A stretch of 64,000 nucleotides of DNA from contig JAEPNK010000001.1 in assembly GCA_017643495.1 (NCBI GenBank), forward strand, positions 1,779,623 through 1,843,622, given 5' to 3'. Positions 6,774-15,473 of the stretch are shown one piece after another. A program made the translations under genes and the position numbers. Position 1 is the first letter of the stretch, and each line of letters opens with the position of its first letter. The notes beneath the pieces are model-generated. The model was not told the DNA's origin. It saw only the letters and a list, made by a program, of their open reading frames with translations, and did not search any database. This stretch comes from Rhizobiaceae bacterium. GTDB taxonomy: Bacteria; Pseudomonadota; Alphaproteobacteria; Rhizobiales; Rhizobiaceae.

Positions 6774-8780
6774 ATGCGTCGCTTATCAGTCCTTTCAGCC
6801 ATTCTTCTAAGCTCAACAGCTTTGCACTTATCTGTTGTTCAAGCACAGGAAACCCGTGAGCCATTCCTGCTGGACCAGGTCACGGTGACGTCGACCAAGA
6901 CAGAAGAAACGGTGATTGACTCCCCATCCAGCTCCAGTGTTGTTTCTGCCGAAACACTTGAGATTTTCCAGCCCGATGATGTGAGTGAAATCTTTCGCGG
7001 CGTACCGGGCGTGGAAACCCAGACCGACGGCACTGATCCGTCAACCGCAATCAATATCCGTGGCCTGCAGGATTTCGGTCGTGTCAATGTATTGATTGAG
7101 GGTGCACGACAGGATTTCCAACGTTCGGGACACGGTCCGGATGGCATGTTCTATCTGGAGCCTGAATTGATCAAGCAGGTTGATATTACCCGTGGTCCGG
7201 GTGCCGTTGTTTATGGATCTGGGGCAATAGGCGGTGTAGTGAATTTTGAACTCAAGGATGCATCCGACATCCTGTCTCCTGATGAGCGCATGGGGGGCGT
7301 CATAAAGGCAAGTTATGATACCAATGATGAAGGAATTCTTCTTAGCGGCATAGGCGCCATTCAGGAAGATAATTTCGATATATTGGGTAATGTTGTCTGG
7401 CGTCAGGATGAAAACTATTCAGACGGTAACGGAAATGAGGTGAATGATACTGGCGAAGAAATCGTCAGCGGACTTGTAAAAGCCAAGTTCCGTCCAGGTG
7501 AGGGGCATGAATTTACAGCAATTGCCAGCATTTTTGATGCCACATATGAGACCGGTCCGACATTTGCAACCAACAATCCTGTCCGGGATTCAGAGACAAG
7601 ATCCACAAATCTGATTGGAAAGTGGAATTTTGAAAGCCCGGATAATCCCCTGATCGACGTATCTGCGAATGTTTATTACACAAATACACAGACAGATCAG
7701 GTTCGTCGGGGGACAATGAATGCAAGAAGTTTTGAAATTGATACCTACGGATTCGACCTTTTCAACACTTCACGTTTTGAAGCAGGTGCGTTTTCTCATG
7801 AACTAACCTACGGTATCGACGGCTTCCTGGATGAGGTTGAAGTTGTTGATCCGGGTGGAACAGGTGCGTTGTTTACGCCATCGGGTGAGCGGACGGTGTT
7901 TGGTGGGTTTGTCCAGGACAAAGCCCAATATCAGGAGTGGCTGGAGATTATTGCAGCGCTCAGGTTTGACAGTTATGAACTGGACGGCACGGGCGGGCTT
8001 AATCTTGAAGGTACCAACGTTTCACCCAAACTTACTGTTGCCGTTACCCCGGTTGAGGGCATTCAGTTTTTCGCAACGTATGCAGAGGGGTTCAGGGCTC
8101 CGGCGATCACGGAAGTGTTCAATGCCGGGAGTCATCCGCCACCTTTCGTTTTTGATCTTCTTCCGAATACCAATCTCAAACCGGAAGAAGCTGAAAACGT
8201 CGAATTCGGGGTTAACCTGAAGCAGGATGGAATTTTCAGCGAAGATGATCGGTTCAGGGCAAAAATTGTTTATTTCGATAATTCGGTCGAGAACTATATT
8301 GAAGGCCGTCTGACTTTCATGCCACCTCCAGCCACCTCAACATTCCAGTATGTCAATGTGGCGCAAGCTGAAATCTCTGGCCTGGAAATTGAAGCGGCCT
8401 ACGAAGTCGGAAACTTTTTCAGCTCCCTTGCATACAGTAACATACGTGGTGATGATGTTACGGCAAACCAGCCACTCACAAGCATACGTCCAGAAAAGTT
8501 TTCAGCCACTGCCGGTCTCAGGTTTCTTGACGATACTCTGATTGTTGGTGGGCGCGTGACTGCGGTTGCCAAGCAGAACAGGGCCCCGGCAAGCGTTGCA
8601 GCAAACCTGGTGGGTAATTCGTATGAACTGGTTGATCTGTTTCTGAATTACGCACCAGACGACCGTTCGAGCTATGGAATTGTCTTGAATAATATTACTG
8701 ATGAGCACTATCAGAAATATCTGGACGAAAACTTCAGTGAAGGCTTTTCGGCGACTATCACTGCCAAGTTCAAACTCTGA
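6774..8780 (+). CDS. TonB-dependent haem/haemoglobin receptor
   Basis: A 668-residue outer-membrane receptor of the HmuR/ShuA type. A signal peptide (residues 1-25, ending VVQAQ) is followed by a plug domain (about 35-160) and a 22-strand-type beta-barrel. Haem-receptor hallmarks are present near residues 438-468: EGFRAP (FRAP motif), then GSHPPPFVF with a His between the motifs, then PNTNLKPEE (NPNL-like motif). That His corresponds to the conserved haem ligand of HemR-like receptors. The ATG at 6774 has AGGGA 6 bases upstream and is preferred to an in-frame start at 6729. It lies downstream of hmuV and next to the tonB-exbBD operon. The FRAP/His/NPNL set makes a siderophore receptor unlikely. 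Confidence 0.9.
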   Translation: MRRLSVLSAILLSSTALHLSVVQAQETREPFLLDQVTVTSTKTEETVIDSPSSSSVVSAETLEIFQPDDVSEIFRGVPGVETQTDGTDPSTAINIRGLQDFGRVNVLIEGARQDFQRSGHGPDGMFYLEPELIKQVDITRGPGAVVYGSGAIGGVVNFELKDASDILSPDERMGGVIKASYDTNDEGILLSGIGAIQEDNFDILGNVVWRQDENYSDGNGNEVNDTGEEIVSGLVKAKFRPGEGHEFTAIASIFDATYETGPTFATNNPVRDSETRSTNLIGKWNFESPDNPLIDVSANVYYTNTQTDQVRRGTMNARSFEIDTYGFDLFNTSRFEAGAFSHELTYGIDGFLDEVEVVDPGGTGALFTPSGERTVFGGFVQDKAQYQEWLEIIAALRFDSYELDGTGGLNLEGTNVSPKLTVAVTPVEGIQFFATYAEGFRAPAITEVFNAGSHPPPFVFDLLPNTNLKPEEAENVEFGVNLKQDGIFSEDDRFRAKIVYFDNSVENYIEGRLTFMPPPATSTFQYVNVAQAEISGLEIEAAYEVGNFFSSLAYSNIRGDDVTANQPLTSIRPEKFSATAGLRFLDDTLIVGGRVTAVAKQNRAPASVAANLVGNSYELVDLFLNYAPDDRSSYGIVLNNITDEHYQKYLDENFSEGFSATITAKFKL

Positions 8781-8854
8781 ATCGATAACGGTTCCAGACA
8801 ACTAGAATCTGGTGGCTTTGGAACAGTTCTAAAACATACCATTTGACATCTTAA

Positions 8855-8875
8855 ACATGACTATTATTGTCATGT
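8855..8875. promoter_or_regulatory. Iron-responsive operator (TGA-N9-TCA within 7-bp palindrome)
   Basis: ACATGAC at 8855-8861 and GTCATGT at 8869-8875 form a perfect 7-bp inverted repeat with a 7-base AT centre. Inside it TGA (8858) and TCA (8870) are spaced by nine bases, as in RirA boxes. TTGACA at 8843 may be a -35 element. The site precedes the Cys-rich gene and the imelysin cluster, suggesting iron repression of that run. Confidence 0.65.
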
Positions 8876-8963
8876 ATAAATGGAAGCGGATTCAGGTACC
8901 AATGCCTGTTTCGGAGTTTGAAATTAAGAACATGCATGTTTGCGGGTTTCGGTGAGTTGTGGG

Positions 8964-9452
8964 ATGACTGTACAAGTTCAAAAATATCAGAACCGTGCCT
9001 CTGAACATCTCATCCTCGAAGGTTACCGCAGGTGGAGTAGCGGGATTATAACCGGTGATTACTCGCATTGGCAGGATGTCTGGAACATGTATGCAGTGAA
9101 CCTGGGTGCAAGAGAGGGGCGTATTGCCCTGGATGCGCTCGTGCGTTTCACAAAAACACTGGGGCTTTGTGCAGCTTGTCCGCTGAAAACAAGCCCGGTC
9201 GGTTGTTACTCGCTGTGTCGGGACGAAGTCCTTATTCTCGGACTTGTGTCCGGCATTCAGCACGATGAAAAAACAGCCATAACCCTTTGCCTTGATGGTT
9301 TGACGTGTCCTACGCGCTGTGGGGAAGTACTTGATGCAGCCGAGATACTTGCCGTTACGCTACGTGCGATGGACAAAACCCTCCTGCCGATACCGGCCCG
9401 AACCATCAAGGCAATCCTGACAGAAAACATTTCAACCGATACGCTGCAATAA
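8964..9452 (+). CDS. Cysteine-rich protein of unknown function, leads the imelysin cluster
   Basis: A 162-residue protein without signal peptide or membrane segment. Two cysteine groups stand out: CAACPLKTSPVGCYSLC around residues 68-84 (C-x2-C-x8-C-x3-C) and TCPTRC around 114-119, giving six cysteines in all, a pattern that could bind an iron-sulphur cluster or zinc. I do not recognise the family. It lies 24 bases before an imelysin gene and behind an iron box, so an iron-related role is likely, but its reaction is unknown. The ATG at 8964 was preferred to an in-frame TTG at 8940; neither has a strong ribosome-binding site. Confidence 0.75.
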   Translation: MTVQVQKYQNRASEHLILEGYRRWSSGIITGDYSHWQDVWNMYAVNLGAREGRIALDALVRFTKTLGLCAACPLKTSPVGCYSLCRDEVLILGLVSGIQHDEKTAITLCLDGLTCPTRCGEVLDAAEILAVTLRAMDKTLLPIPARTIKAILTENISTDTLQ

Positions 9453-9463
9453 CGGAGAATCCC

Positions 9464-10729
9464 ATGTCATGCTTTCGATCTTTAGGTCTGTCATTTGTCT
9501 TGACAGCTGCAATCCCTCAAGTCGCCATTGCGCACGACAGCGCAGAGGCTGTAGTGGAAAATTATGCCAATATTGCTCTCGCAAAATATGAGGATTCTCA
9601 CACTGCAGCCAAAACCCTGAATGATGCCATTACGGAGTTTGTGAAGGCACCGTCTGAAGCCTCTCACCAGGCAGCCAAGAGTGCGTGGATTGCTGCACGT
9701 GTGCCATATCAGCAAACTGAAGCCTATCGCTTTGGCAATGCAATAGTTGATGACTGGGAGGGGAGAGTTAATGCTTGGCCGCTGGATGAAGGTCTTATTG
9801 ACTATGTGGATACGAGCTATGGCACGGAAAGTGATGTGAACGATCTTTATAATGCAAACTTGGTCGCCAACAGTTCAATTACGGTAAATGGCGAAAAGGT
9901 CGATGCTTCCAGCATAACCCCGGAGCTTATTGAAGGCCTGAATGAAGCAGGTGATATCGAAGCCAATGTTACAACTGGGTATCATGCTATTGAATTTCTG
10001 CTGTGGGGACAGGACCTGAACGGAACAGGCAAGGGAGCCGGTGACAGGCCGTTCACGGATTTCGACCCTGAAAATTGTACAAATGGCAACTGTGACCGTC
10101 GCGCAGCCTATCTCAAAGCGGCGTCTTCTTTGCTCCTTTCCGATCTTGAGGAGATGGTTGACAACTGGAAAGGGGACGGTGAAGCCCGCAAGGTCCTCAT
10201 GGCTGAGCCGGAAAAGGGACTGTCAACCATTCTGACCGGTATGGGGTCTTTGTCATATGGGGAACTCGCAGGCGAGCGGATGAAACTGGGCTTGCTGCTG
10301 CATGATCCTGAAGAAGAGCATGACTGCTTTTCTGACAATACCCATAATTCCCATCTGTATGATGCGCTGGGTATACAGAATGTCTATCTCGGCACCTACG
10401 AACGGATAGACGGCTCTACTGTTTCGGGTGCGTCGCTTTCCGATCTTGTGTCCCATAAAGATTCTGCGCTGGACAACGAACTGAAAGAGAAGCTGGCCTT
10501 TACCGTGAAAAAAATGCGGGACATGGCTGACCGGGCATCCTCAGTTGAAGCATATGACCAGATGATTTCCGAGGGCAACGAGGAAGGCAATGCTGTTGTT
10601 CAGACTGCCATTGATGCGCTGGTGGACCAGACCCGTTCGATTGAACGCGTTGTTGCAGCCCTTGAGCTTGATAAAATAGAATTGGAAGGATCGGATAGTC
10701 TGGACAATCCTAATGCTGTATTTGAATAG
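9464..10729 (+). CDS. Imelysin-family periplasmic protein (IrpA-like, M75)
   Basis: A 421-residue imelysin-family protein. The signal peptide is residues 1-23 (ending VAIAHD). The family GxHxxE motif is intact as GYHAIEFLLWGQDLNG near residue 172. A Cys pair (ENCTNGNC) follows at about 204-209, and the two helical repeats match the size of IrpA-type proteins. Members are iron-regulated periplasmic or outer-membrane proteins proposed to bind iron; despite the M75 name, peptidase activity is doubtful. A ribosome-binding GGAG precedes the ATG. It is the first of four co-directional genes encoding imelysin, di-haem oxidoreductase, imelysin and DUF1513. Confidence 0.9.
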   Translation: MSCFRSLGLSFVLTAAIPQVAIAHDSAEAVVENYANIALAKYEDSHTAAKTLNDAITEFVKAPSEASHQAAKSAWIAARVPYQQTEAYRFGNAIVDDWEGRVNAWPLDEGLIDYVDTSYGTESDVNDLYNANLVANSSITVNGEKVDASSITPELIEGLNEAGDIEANVTTGYHAIEFLLWGQDLNGTGKGAGDRPFTDFDPENCTNGNCDRRAAYLKAASSLLLSDLEEMVDNWKGDGEARKVLMAEPEKGLSTILTGMGSLSYGELAGERMKLGLLLHDPEEEHDCFSDNTHNSHLYDALGIQNVYLGTYERIDGSTVSGASLSDLVSHKDSALDNELKEKLAFTVKKMRDMADRASSVEAYDQMISEGNEEGNAVVQTAIDALVDQTRSIERVVAALELDKIELEGSDSLDNPNAVFE

Positions 10730-10775
10730 GCATTTGATGAGATAAACAGAAATGGTTTTCTGATTGGAGTTCCGG

Positions 10776-12299
10776 GTGCGAAAAGCTCCTGTTTTTTTAC
10801 TTGCAAGCGCCGCGGTTATAATGACTGCGGCGCAATTGCGTGGCGAGGAGGTTATCTTGCATGGTCGCAGTGACCTTTCTTTGGCTGACAGAGCGCGGGT
10901 CGAAAAAGTAGTACGTCCTGCGAAACAGTTCCGCGAGCCTGAAAAGTTCGAAGCCAGACCGGCAGGCACTGCCACTTCCTTCAAGAAGCTCAACCGGAAT
11001 GCATTTTCAAACCCTTCCCAGAACCTGAGCTTCGAGCAACAGCAGAAGTTCCTGCTTGGCAATGCCCTGTTTCGCAAAGTCTGGGTATCGTCACCTTCCT
11101 CAAATCATGCATCGGACGGGCTTGGGCCGTTATTCAATGCACGATCATGCCAGAGTTGCCATCTGAAAGACGGTAGGGGCCATCCGCCTGAAGGGGATGC
11201 CGATGCCACATCCATGCTCATCCGTTTGGCAAGGCCGCCAATCAGTGAAGAAGAGAAAGCGGCGCTCGAAAGCTATGCAAGGCTGAATACACCGGACAGT
11301 GTGTATGGTGGCCAGTTGCAGGATTTGGCAATTCAGGGGCTGGATGCAGAAGGCAAACTCGCGATTTCGTATACTGAAATGCCGGTATCGCTCGAAGGCG
11401 GACAAGTGGTAAGTTTGCGCAAACCTGAATACAATCTCGAAAACCTTTCCTACGGGCCGCTGGAGGATGGCGTCACACTATCGCCCAGGATTGCTCCGCC
11501 CATGATAGGTCTGGGTCTGATAGAAGCAATACACCCATCCGACATTCTCCGCCAGTCAGATGAACATGACAAAGATAATGACGGGATATCAGGCAAGGCG
11601 GCAAAACTGCTGAACCCTGTTTCCGGAGAACTCGTGCTGGGCCGTTTTGGCTGGAAGGCGTCACAACCTACGTTGCAGAGACAAAACGCCGATGCATTCA
11701 ATGGAGATATCGGACTTTCATCTCCATTGAAAAAAGATCATTACGGCGACTGTACACCCGCCCAAACCCGGTGTTTTTCCAAGGCAACCGGAGTTCAGCC
11801 ACGTCTGGGGGATACGGAAACGCCGGATCCGGTATTGGAACTTGTGACATTCTACTCTGGTAATCTGGCTGTTCCTGCAAGACGGGATGTCGGCGCGGCT
11901 GGTGTTCTTGATGGCAAGAAACTTTTTTACGAGATTGGTTGTACGGGGTGCCACACGCCGAAATACGTAACCAGACGGGATACAGCTAGCGAAGAGCACG
12001 CATTTCAGCTCATCTGGCCTTATTCCGATTTCCTGCTGCATGACATGGGTGAGGGACTGGCGGATGATCAGCCTGTAGGTTTGGCGTCTGGCAGGGAATG
12101 GCGCACGCCTCCGCTTTGGGGTATCGGGCTGACTGAAATGGTCAATGGTCACACGTTCTTTCTGCATGATGGTCGGGCGCGAAACCTGACGGAAGCAATC
12201 CTGTGGCACGGGGGCGAAGCGCAAACTGCCCGTGATCGCTTCACGAACCTGGTCAAACGTGACCGCGAAAACCTTATTCGTTTCCTGGAGTCCCTATGA
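10776..12299 (+). CDS. Di-haem oxidoreductase (DUF1111, putative thiol oxidoreductase)
   Basis: A 507-residue exported c-type cytochrome. Two haem-attachment motifs are seen: CQSCH at residues 125-129 and CTGCH at 389-393, matching the di-haem oxidoreductase family related to MauG and CcpA peroxidases. The N-terminus (residues 3-20) is a short signal peptide. The GTG at 10776 has GGAG 6 bases upstream and is preferred to an in-frame TTG at 10764. It lies between two imelysin genes and overlaps the second by four bases. This arrangement of imelysin, di-haem protein, imelysin and DUF1513 is a recurrent one in Proteobacteria, linked to iron supply. The actual redox substrate is unknown. Confidence 0.88.
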   Translation: MRKAPVFLLASAAVIMTAAQLRGEEVILHGRSDLSLADRARVEKVVRPAKQFREPEKFEARPAGTATSFKKLNRNAFSNPSQNLSFEQQQKFLLGNALFRKVWVSSPSSNHASDGLGPLFNARSCQSCHLKDGRGHPPEGDADATSMLIRLARPPISEEEKAALESYARLNTPDSVYGGQLQDLAIQGLDAEGKLAISYTEMPVSLEGGQVVSLRKPEYNLENLSYGPLEDGVTLSPRIAPPMIGLGLIEAIHPSDILRQSDEHDKDNDGISGKAAKLLNPVSGELVLGRFGWKASQPTLQRQNADAFNGDIGLSSPLKKDHYGDCTPAQTRCFSKATGVQPRLGDTETPDPVLELVTFYSGNLAVPARRDVGAAGVLDGKKLFYEIGCTGCHTPKYVTRRDTASEEHAFQLIWPYSDFLLHDMGEGLADDQPVGLASGREWRTPPLWGIGLTEMVNGHTFFLHDGRARNLTEAILWHGGEAQTARDRFTNLVKRDRENLIRFLESL

Positions 12300-13375
12300 T
12301 GCAAAAACTCCTGATTGGCATATGGCTGGTTTTGTTTTTGCCAGTCTCGGCAATGGCGCAGCCTGAAGAAAAAACCATACGCAATGTCATGCACAACGTC
12401 GTTGATGGGTTTGTCAGACCCGGGTATGCCGCATTTGAAAAATCGGTTACGTCTTTGGGGAGGGTCGTGGACGACATGTGTGCCAGCCCTGATGCGCAAA
12501 GCCTGGATGCCGCCAGAACTGCATTTTCCAGCGTTGCGAAATCATGGGCTGGGGTGGAGCTTGTTCGTTTTGGTCCGGTAGCTGAGGAAAACAGGTTTGA
12601 AAGAATTCTGTTTTATCCTGATCGCAAGGGTACGGGACTGAAGCAGGTTCAGCGCATTCTTGCTACACAAGATGAAACTGCTTCTGACATCAGTAAAATC
12701 ACCGGCAAGAGTGTTGCAGTTCAGGGGCTTGGTGCCCTGGAGTTTGTGCTGTTTGGCTCCGGTTCAGACAAATTGGCAAATGGTGATGGTTTCAGGTGCC
12801 GGTATGCGCTGGCCATATCAGAAAACCTCAAAGTCATTTCCGCCGGGCTTTCCTCAGGCTGGTCGAAGACATCGGACGCAACTGCAATATGGACTGATCC
12901 CGGGATTGATAATCCTGTATTGAAAAGCCCGGCTGAAGCAGTGAACGAATTGTTGGGGACATTGGTCCACGGTTTGGAAAACATCAAGGACGTCCGTATC
13001 GGCGCATTTTTGTCAGGGGAGGGTTCAAGGGACAGGCCAAAAGTTGCACTGTTTCGTCGCTCGGAAAATACCCTGATGATGATTGTCGAAAACATTCGGT
13101 CTGTGAAAACTCTGCTTGTACAATCTGAAGCCAAGACACTTCTGGACGATAGTACGAAAGCCATTTTCACAAATGTCATTTTCGAGCTCGATAATGCCGA
13201 GCGAGTGGCTGCTTCAATTACCAGACCGGTCGCTAACGCACTTGGGGATGAAGAAATGAGAGGTCGGCTTGAGTATGTCCGCACGTCTCTGGGCTATGCA
13301 ATCGACATACTTGATCAGGACTTTGCGCAAGCCACGGGCTTTTCATCCGGTTTTTCATTTTCCGATGGGGATTGA
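12296..13375 (+). CDS. Imelysin-family protein, second type
   Basis: A 359-residue secreted imelysin-like protein with a signal peptide (1-22, ending SAMAQ). The segment aligned with GxHxxE of the first copy reads GLGALEFVLFG (about residue 143), so the His is replaced by Gly while the Glu remains. It therefore belongs to the second imelysin branch, and is unlikely to bind metal in the same way as its neighbour. The start overlaps the di-haem gene (ATGATG), and its stop overlaps the next ATG. It is probably a partner of the di-haem protein in the periplasm. Confidence 0.85.
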   Translation: MMQKLLIGIWLVLFLPVSAMAQPEEKTIRNVMHNVVDGFVRPGYAAFEKSVTSLGRVVDDMCASPDAQSLDAARTAFSSVAKSWAGVELVRFGPVAEENRFERILFYPDRKGTGLKQVQRILATQDETASDISKITGKSVAVQGLGALEFVLFGSGSDKLANGDGFRCRYALAISENLKVISAGLSSGWSKTSDATAIWTDPGIDNPVLKSPAEAVNELLGTLVHGLENIKDVRIGAFLSGEGSRDRPKVALFRRSENTLMMIVENIRSVKTLLVQSEAKTLLDDSTKAIFTNVIFELDNAERVAASITRPVANALGDEEMRGRLEYVRTSLGYAIDILDQDFAQATGFSSGFSFSDGD

Positions 13376-14478
13376 TGAAAAACGCAACCTCCTTTGACCG
13401 CAGATCCTTTCTGAAAAGTGCTGGCGCAGGTTTTATCTCAGCGCTTGGCCTCCGTTCTCGTGACGCATTGGCCTCAACGCAAATGGTCTTTGCCTCTGCT
13501 TTCAAGAGCCAGGATGGTGCTTATGGTGTCATGCTTTTCAATGAAAGATATGATGAAATTGTCAGGTTTGCCTTGCCCGATCGTGGCCATGACATTGCAT
13601 TTGATCCTGTAGGAACAAGAGGGGTGGCGTTTGCCAGAAGGCCGGGAAATTTTGCTTTTGCATTTGACCTCGACAATTCGCGTCAGCCGGTCATGTTCAC
13701 ATCACCTTCCAACCGGCATTTCTATGGGCATGGTGTGTTCTCCAGGGACGGCAAGTTGCTTTATACTGCTGAAAACAACTTTGAGGATGCTGTTGGCAGC
13801 ATTGGCGTTTATGATGCAACAGACCGTTTTACCCGCGTAGGTGAAATGCCAAGTCATGGAACTGGCCCTCACCAGATCAGCTTTCACCCGGAAAAGGAAA
13901 TTCTGATTGTTGCCAACGGCGGCATAGAAACCCATCCGGATTTCGGCCGAGCAAAACTGAATATTCCGGTTATGAAACCTTCGCTGGTTTTTCTCGATGC
14001 AGATACTGGCCAATTGATTGAAAAGCACCAATTGCCTCCGGAATTGCACAAGCTTTCAATCCGGCACATGGATGTTACAGACCGAGGACGGGTTGTATTC
14101 GGATGTCAGTTCGAAGGAAGCAAATCAGAGCACCCAAACCTTGTCGGTGAATGTAGCCTGGGTGAGGCAATTTCGTTGTGGAAGACTGATCAGGCGGACC
14201 TGAATGATTTTTCCAATTATGCAGGATCGGTTGCCATCAATGAAAGAGAAAACCTTGTTGCCGTTACCATGCCAAAAGGCAACCGGGTCGCCTGTTTTCA
14301 TCTTCAAACCGGAAAGCTTCTGAAAACATACAGGCAGCGCGAGAGTTTCGGTATAGCCAGAACTGCAAGCAGTTTTCTCACCACTTCAGTTCAAGGCGAG
14401 GTCAGTCATCTGGCTGGCGGGGAGACGAGAAACTTCCGCGACCTGGCGTTTGACAATCATCTCGCCGGTTTGAACTGA
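13375..14478 (+). CDS. Tat-exported DUF1513 beta-propeller-like protein
   Basis: A 367-residue protein with a twin-arginine signal: RRSFLKSAGAGF at about residues 9-20, followed by a cleavage region near ALA. The mature part shows repeated propeller-like blades (FDPVGTRGVAFARRPG, FSRDGKLLYTAEN, FHPEKEILIVANGG). Tat export suggests it folds or takes a cofactor in the cytoplasm. DUF1513 proteins regularly follow imelysin and di-haem genes; their function is not established. ATG 13375 overlaps the preceding stop (TGATG). It ends the cluster, convergent with the agmatinase-like gene 15 bases away. Confidence 0.88.
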   Translation: MKNATSFDRRSFLKSAGAGFISALGLRSRDALASTQMVFASAFKSQDGAYGVMLFNERYDEIVRFALPDRGHDIAFDPVGTRGVAFARRPGNFAFAFDLDNSRQPVMFTSPSNRHFYGHGVFSRDGKLLYTAENNFEDAVGSIGVYDATDRFTRVGEMPSHGTGPHQISFHPEKEILIVANGGIETHPDFGRAKLNIPVMKPSLVFLDADTGQLIEKHQLPPELHKLSIRHMDVTDRGRVVFGCQFEGSKSEHPNLVGECSLGEAISLWKTDQADLNDFSNYAGSVAINERENLVAVTMPKGNRVACFHLQTGKLLKTYRQRESFGIARTASSFLTTSVQGEVSHLAGGETRNFRDLAFDNHLAGLN

Positions 14479-14492
14479 ATGGTCGGTGCCGC

Positions 14493-15443
14493 TTATCGGA
14501 GGGAGACAGTCTCTGCAAGCAGGCACAACAATTCATACATGACGGTAGCGCCGGTGAGGGAAGTCAGGTCGCCATTGTCGAAAGGGGGGGAAATCTCAAC
14601 CACATCAGCGCCAATGTGATTGAGCTTGCGGAAACCCCTGATCAATCCAAGTGCTTCAGGTGGCGTAAGTCCGCCAATTTCGGGTGTACCTGTCCCGGGT
14701 GCAAAAGCCGGATCAATGCTGTCGATATCAAATGTGATATATACCGGTGTGTCACCGATTATCGCTCTCGTTTCCTCAACGGCCGCTTCAATGCCCCGGT
14801 TTTGCACTTCCTCGATGAACATGACACGCATTCCGTTACCTTCGGAATAGTCCCAGCCTTCTGAAACGTTTTGAGCACCCCGGATACCGATTTGAACGGT
14901 TTTTTCAGGGATAATCAGCCCTTCTTCATGTGCCCTGCGAAACGGCGCGCCGTGATTGAATTTTGACCCCTGGAAACTGTCCCACGTATCTGTATGGGCG
15001 TCGATGTGAATTAGTGCCACGGGCGATTTTGCAGTCGCTCTAAGAAGTGGCAGGCTGACTGAGTGGTCGCCGCCGCAAGAAAGGGGAATTGCTCCACCCG
15101 AAATGACAGAGGAAACAAAGTCCTCAATATCCCTGTGCGAATCCTCTATGTTGAAGACCGAATTGAAGGGGACATCGCCGACGTCTGCAATTTTACAAAG
15201 TTCATAAGGGTTGATGCGCGTAGCATGGTTGATCGCCCTCATGAGGCTGGACTGGTTGCGAACCTCCCTTGGCCCGTGGCGTGCGCCCGGCCGGTTAGTC
15301 AGCGCGCCATCATAGGGAATGCCTATAAGTGCGATATCAATATTTTCCAGTGTATCGGCAAGCGGTGCACGCATGAAAGTCGGTATGCCCGTATAGCGCG
15401 GGGCAGACATGTCCGGGTTGCGCGGGGTTTGATAATCGGTCAC
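14493..15443 (-). CDS. Agmatinase-type ureohydrolase (first)
   Basis: A 316-residue Mn-dependent ureohydrolase, the family that splits guanidino compounds into amine and urea. Metal ligands are complete: CGGDHSVSLP (about residues 122-131), HIDAHTDTWD (about 146-155) and FDIDSIDPAFAPGTG (about 228-242). Length and motifs fit agmatinase (SpeB), but guanidinobutyrase, guanidinopropionase and guanidinase share them, so the substrate is open. It is the last gene of the leftward run after a NitT/TauT ABC importer. A second ureohydrolase is encoded divergently at 19051, beside the TetR regulator. Confidence 0.85.
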   Translation of the reverse strand: MTDYQTPRNPDMSAPRYTGIPTFMRAPLADTLENIDIALIGIPYDGALTNRPGARHGPREVRNQSSLMRAINHATRINPYELCKIADVGDVPFNSVFNIEDSHRDIEDFVSSVISGGAIPLSCGGDHSVSLPLLRATAKSPVALIHIDAHTDTWDSFQGSKFNHGAPFRRAHEEGLIIPEKTVQIGIRGAQNVSEGWDYSEGNGMRVMFIEEVQNRGIEAAVEETRAIIGDTPVYITFDIDSIDPAFAPGTGTPEIGGLTPPEALGLIRGFRKLNHIGADVVEISPPFDNGDLTSLTGATVMYELLCLLAETVSLR

Positions 15444-15473
15444 TGGCTGCTCTTGCTGTATGGTTTGTATGTT

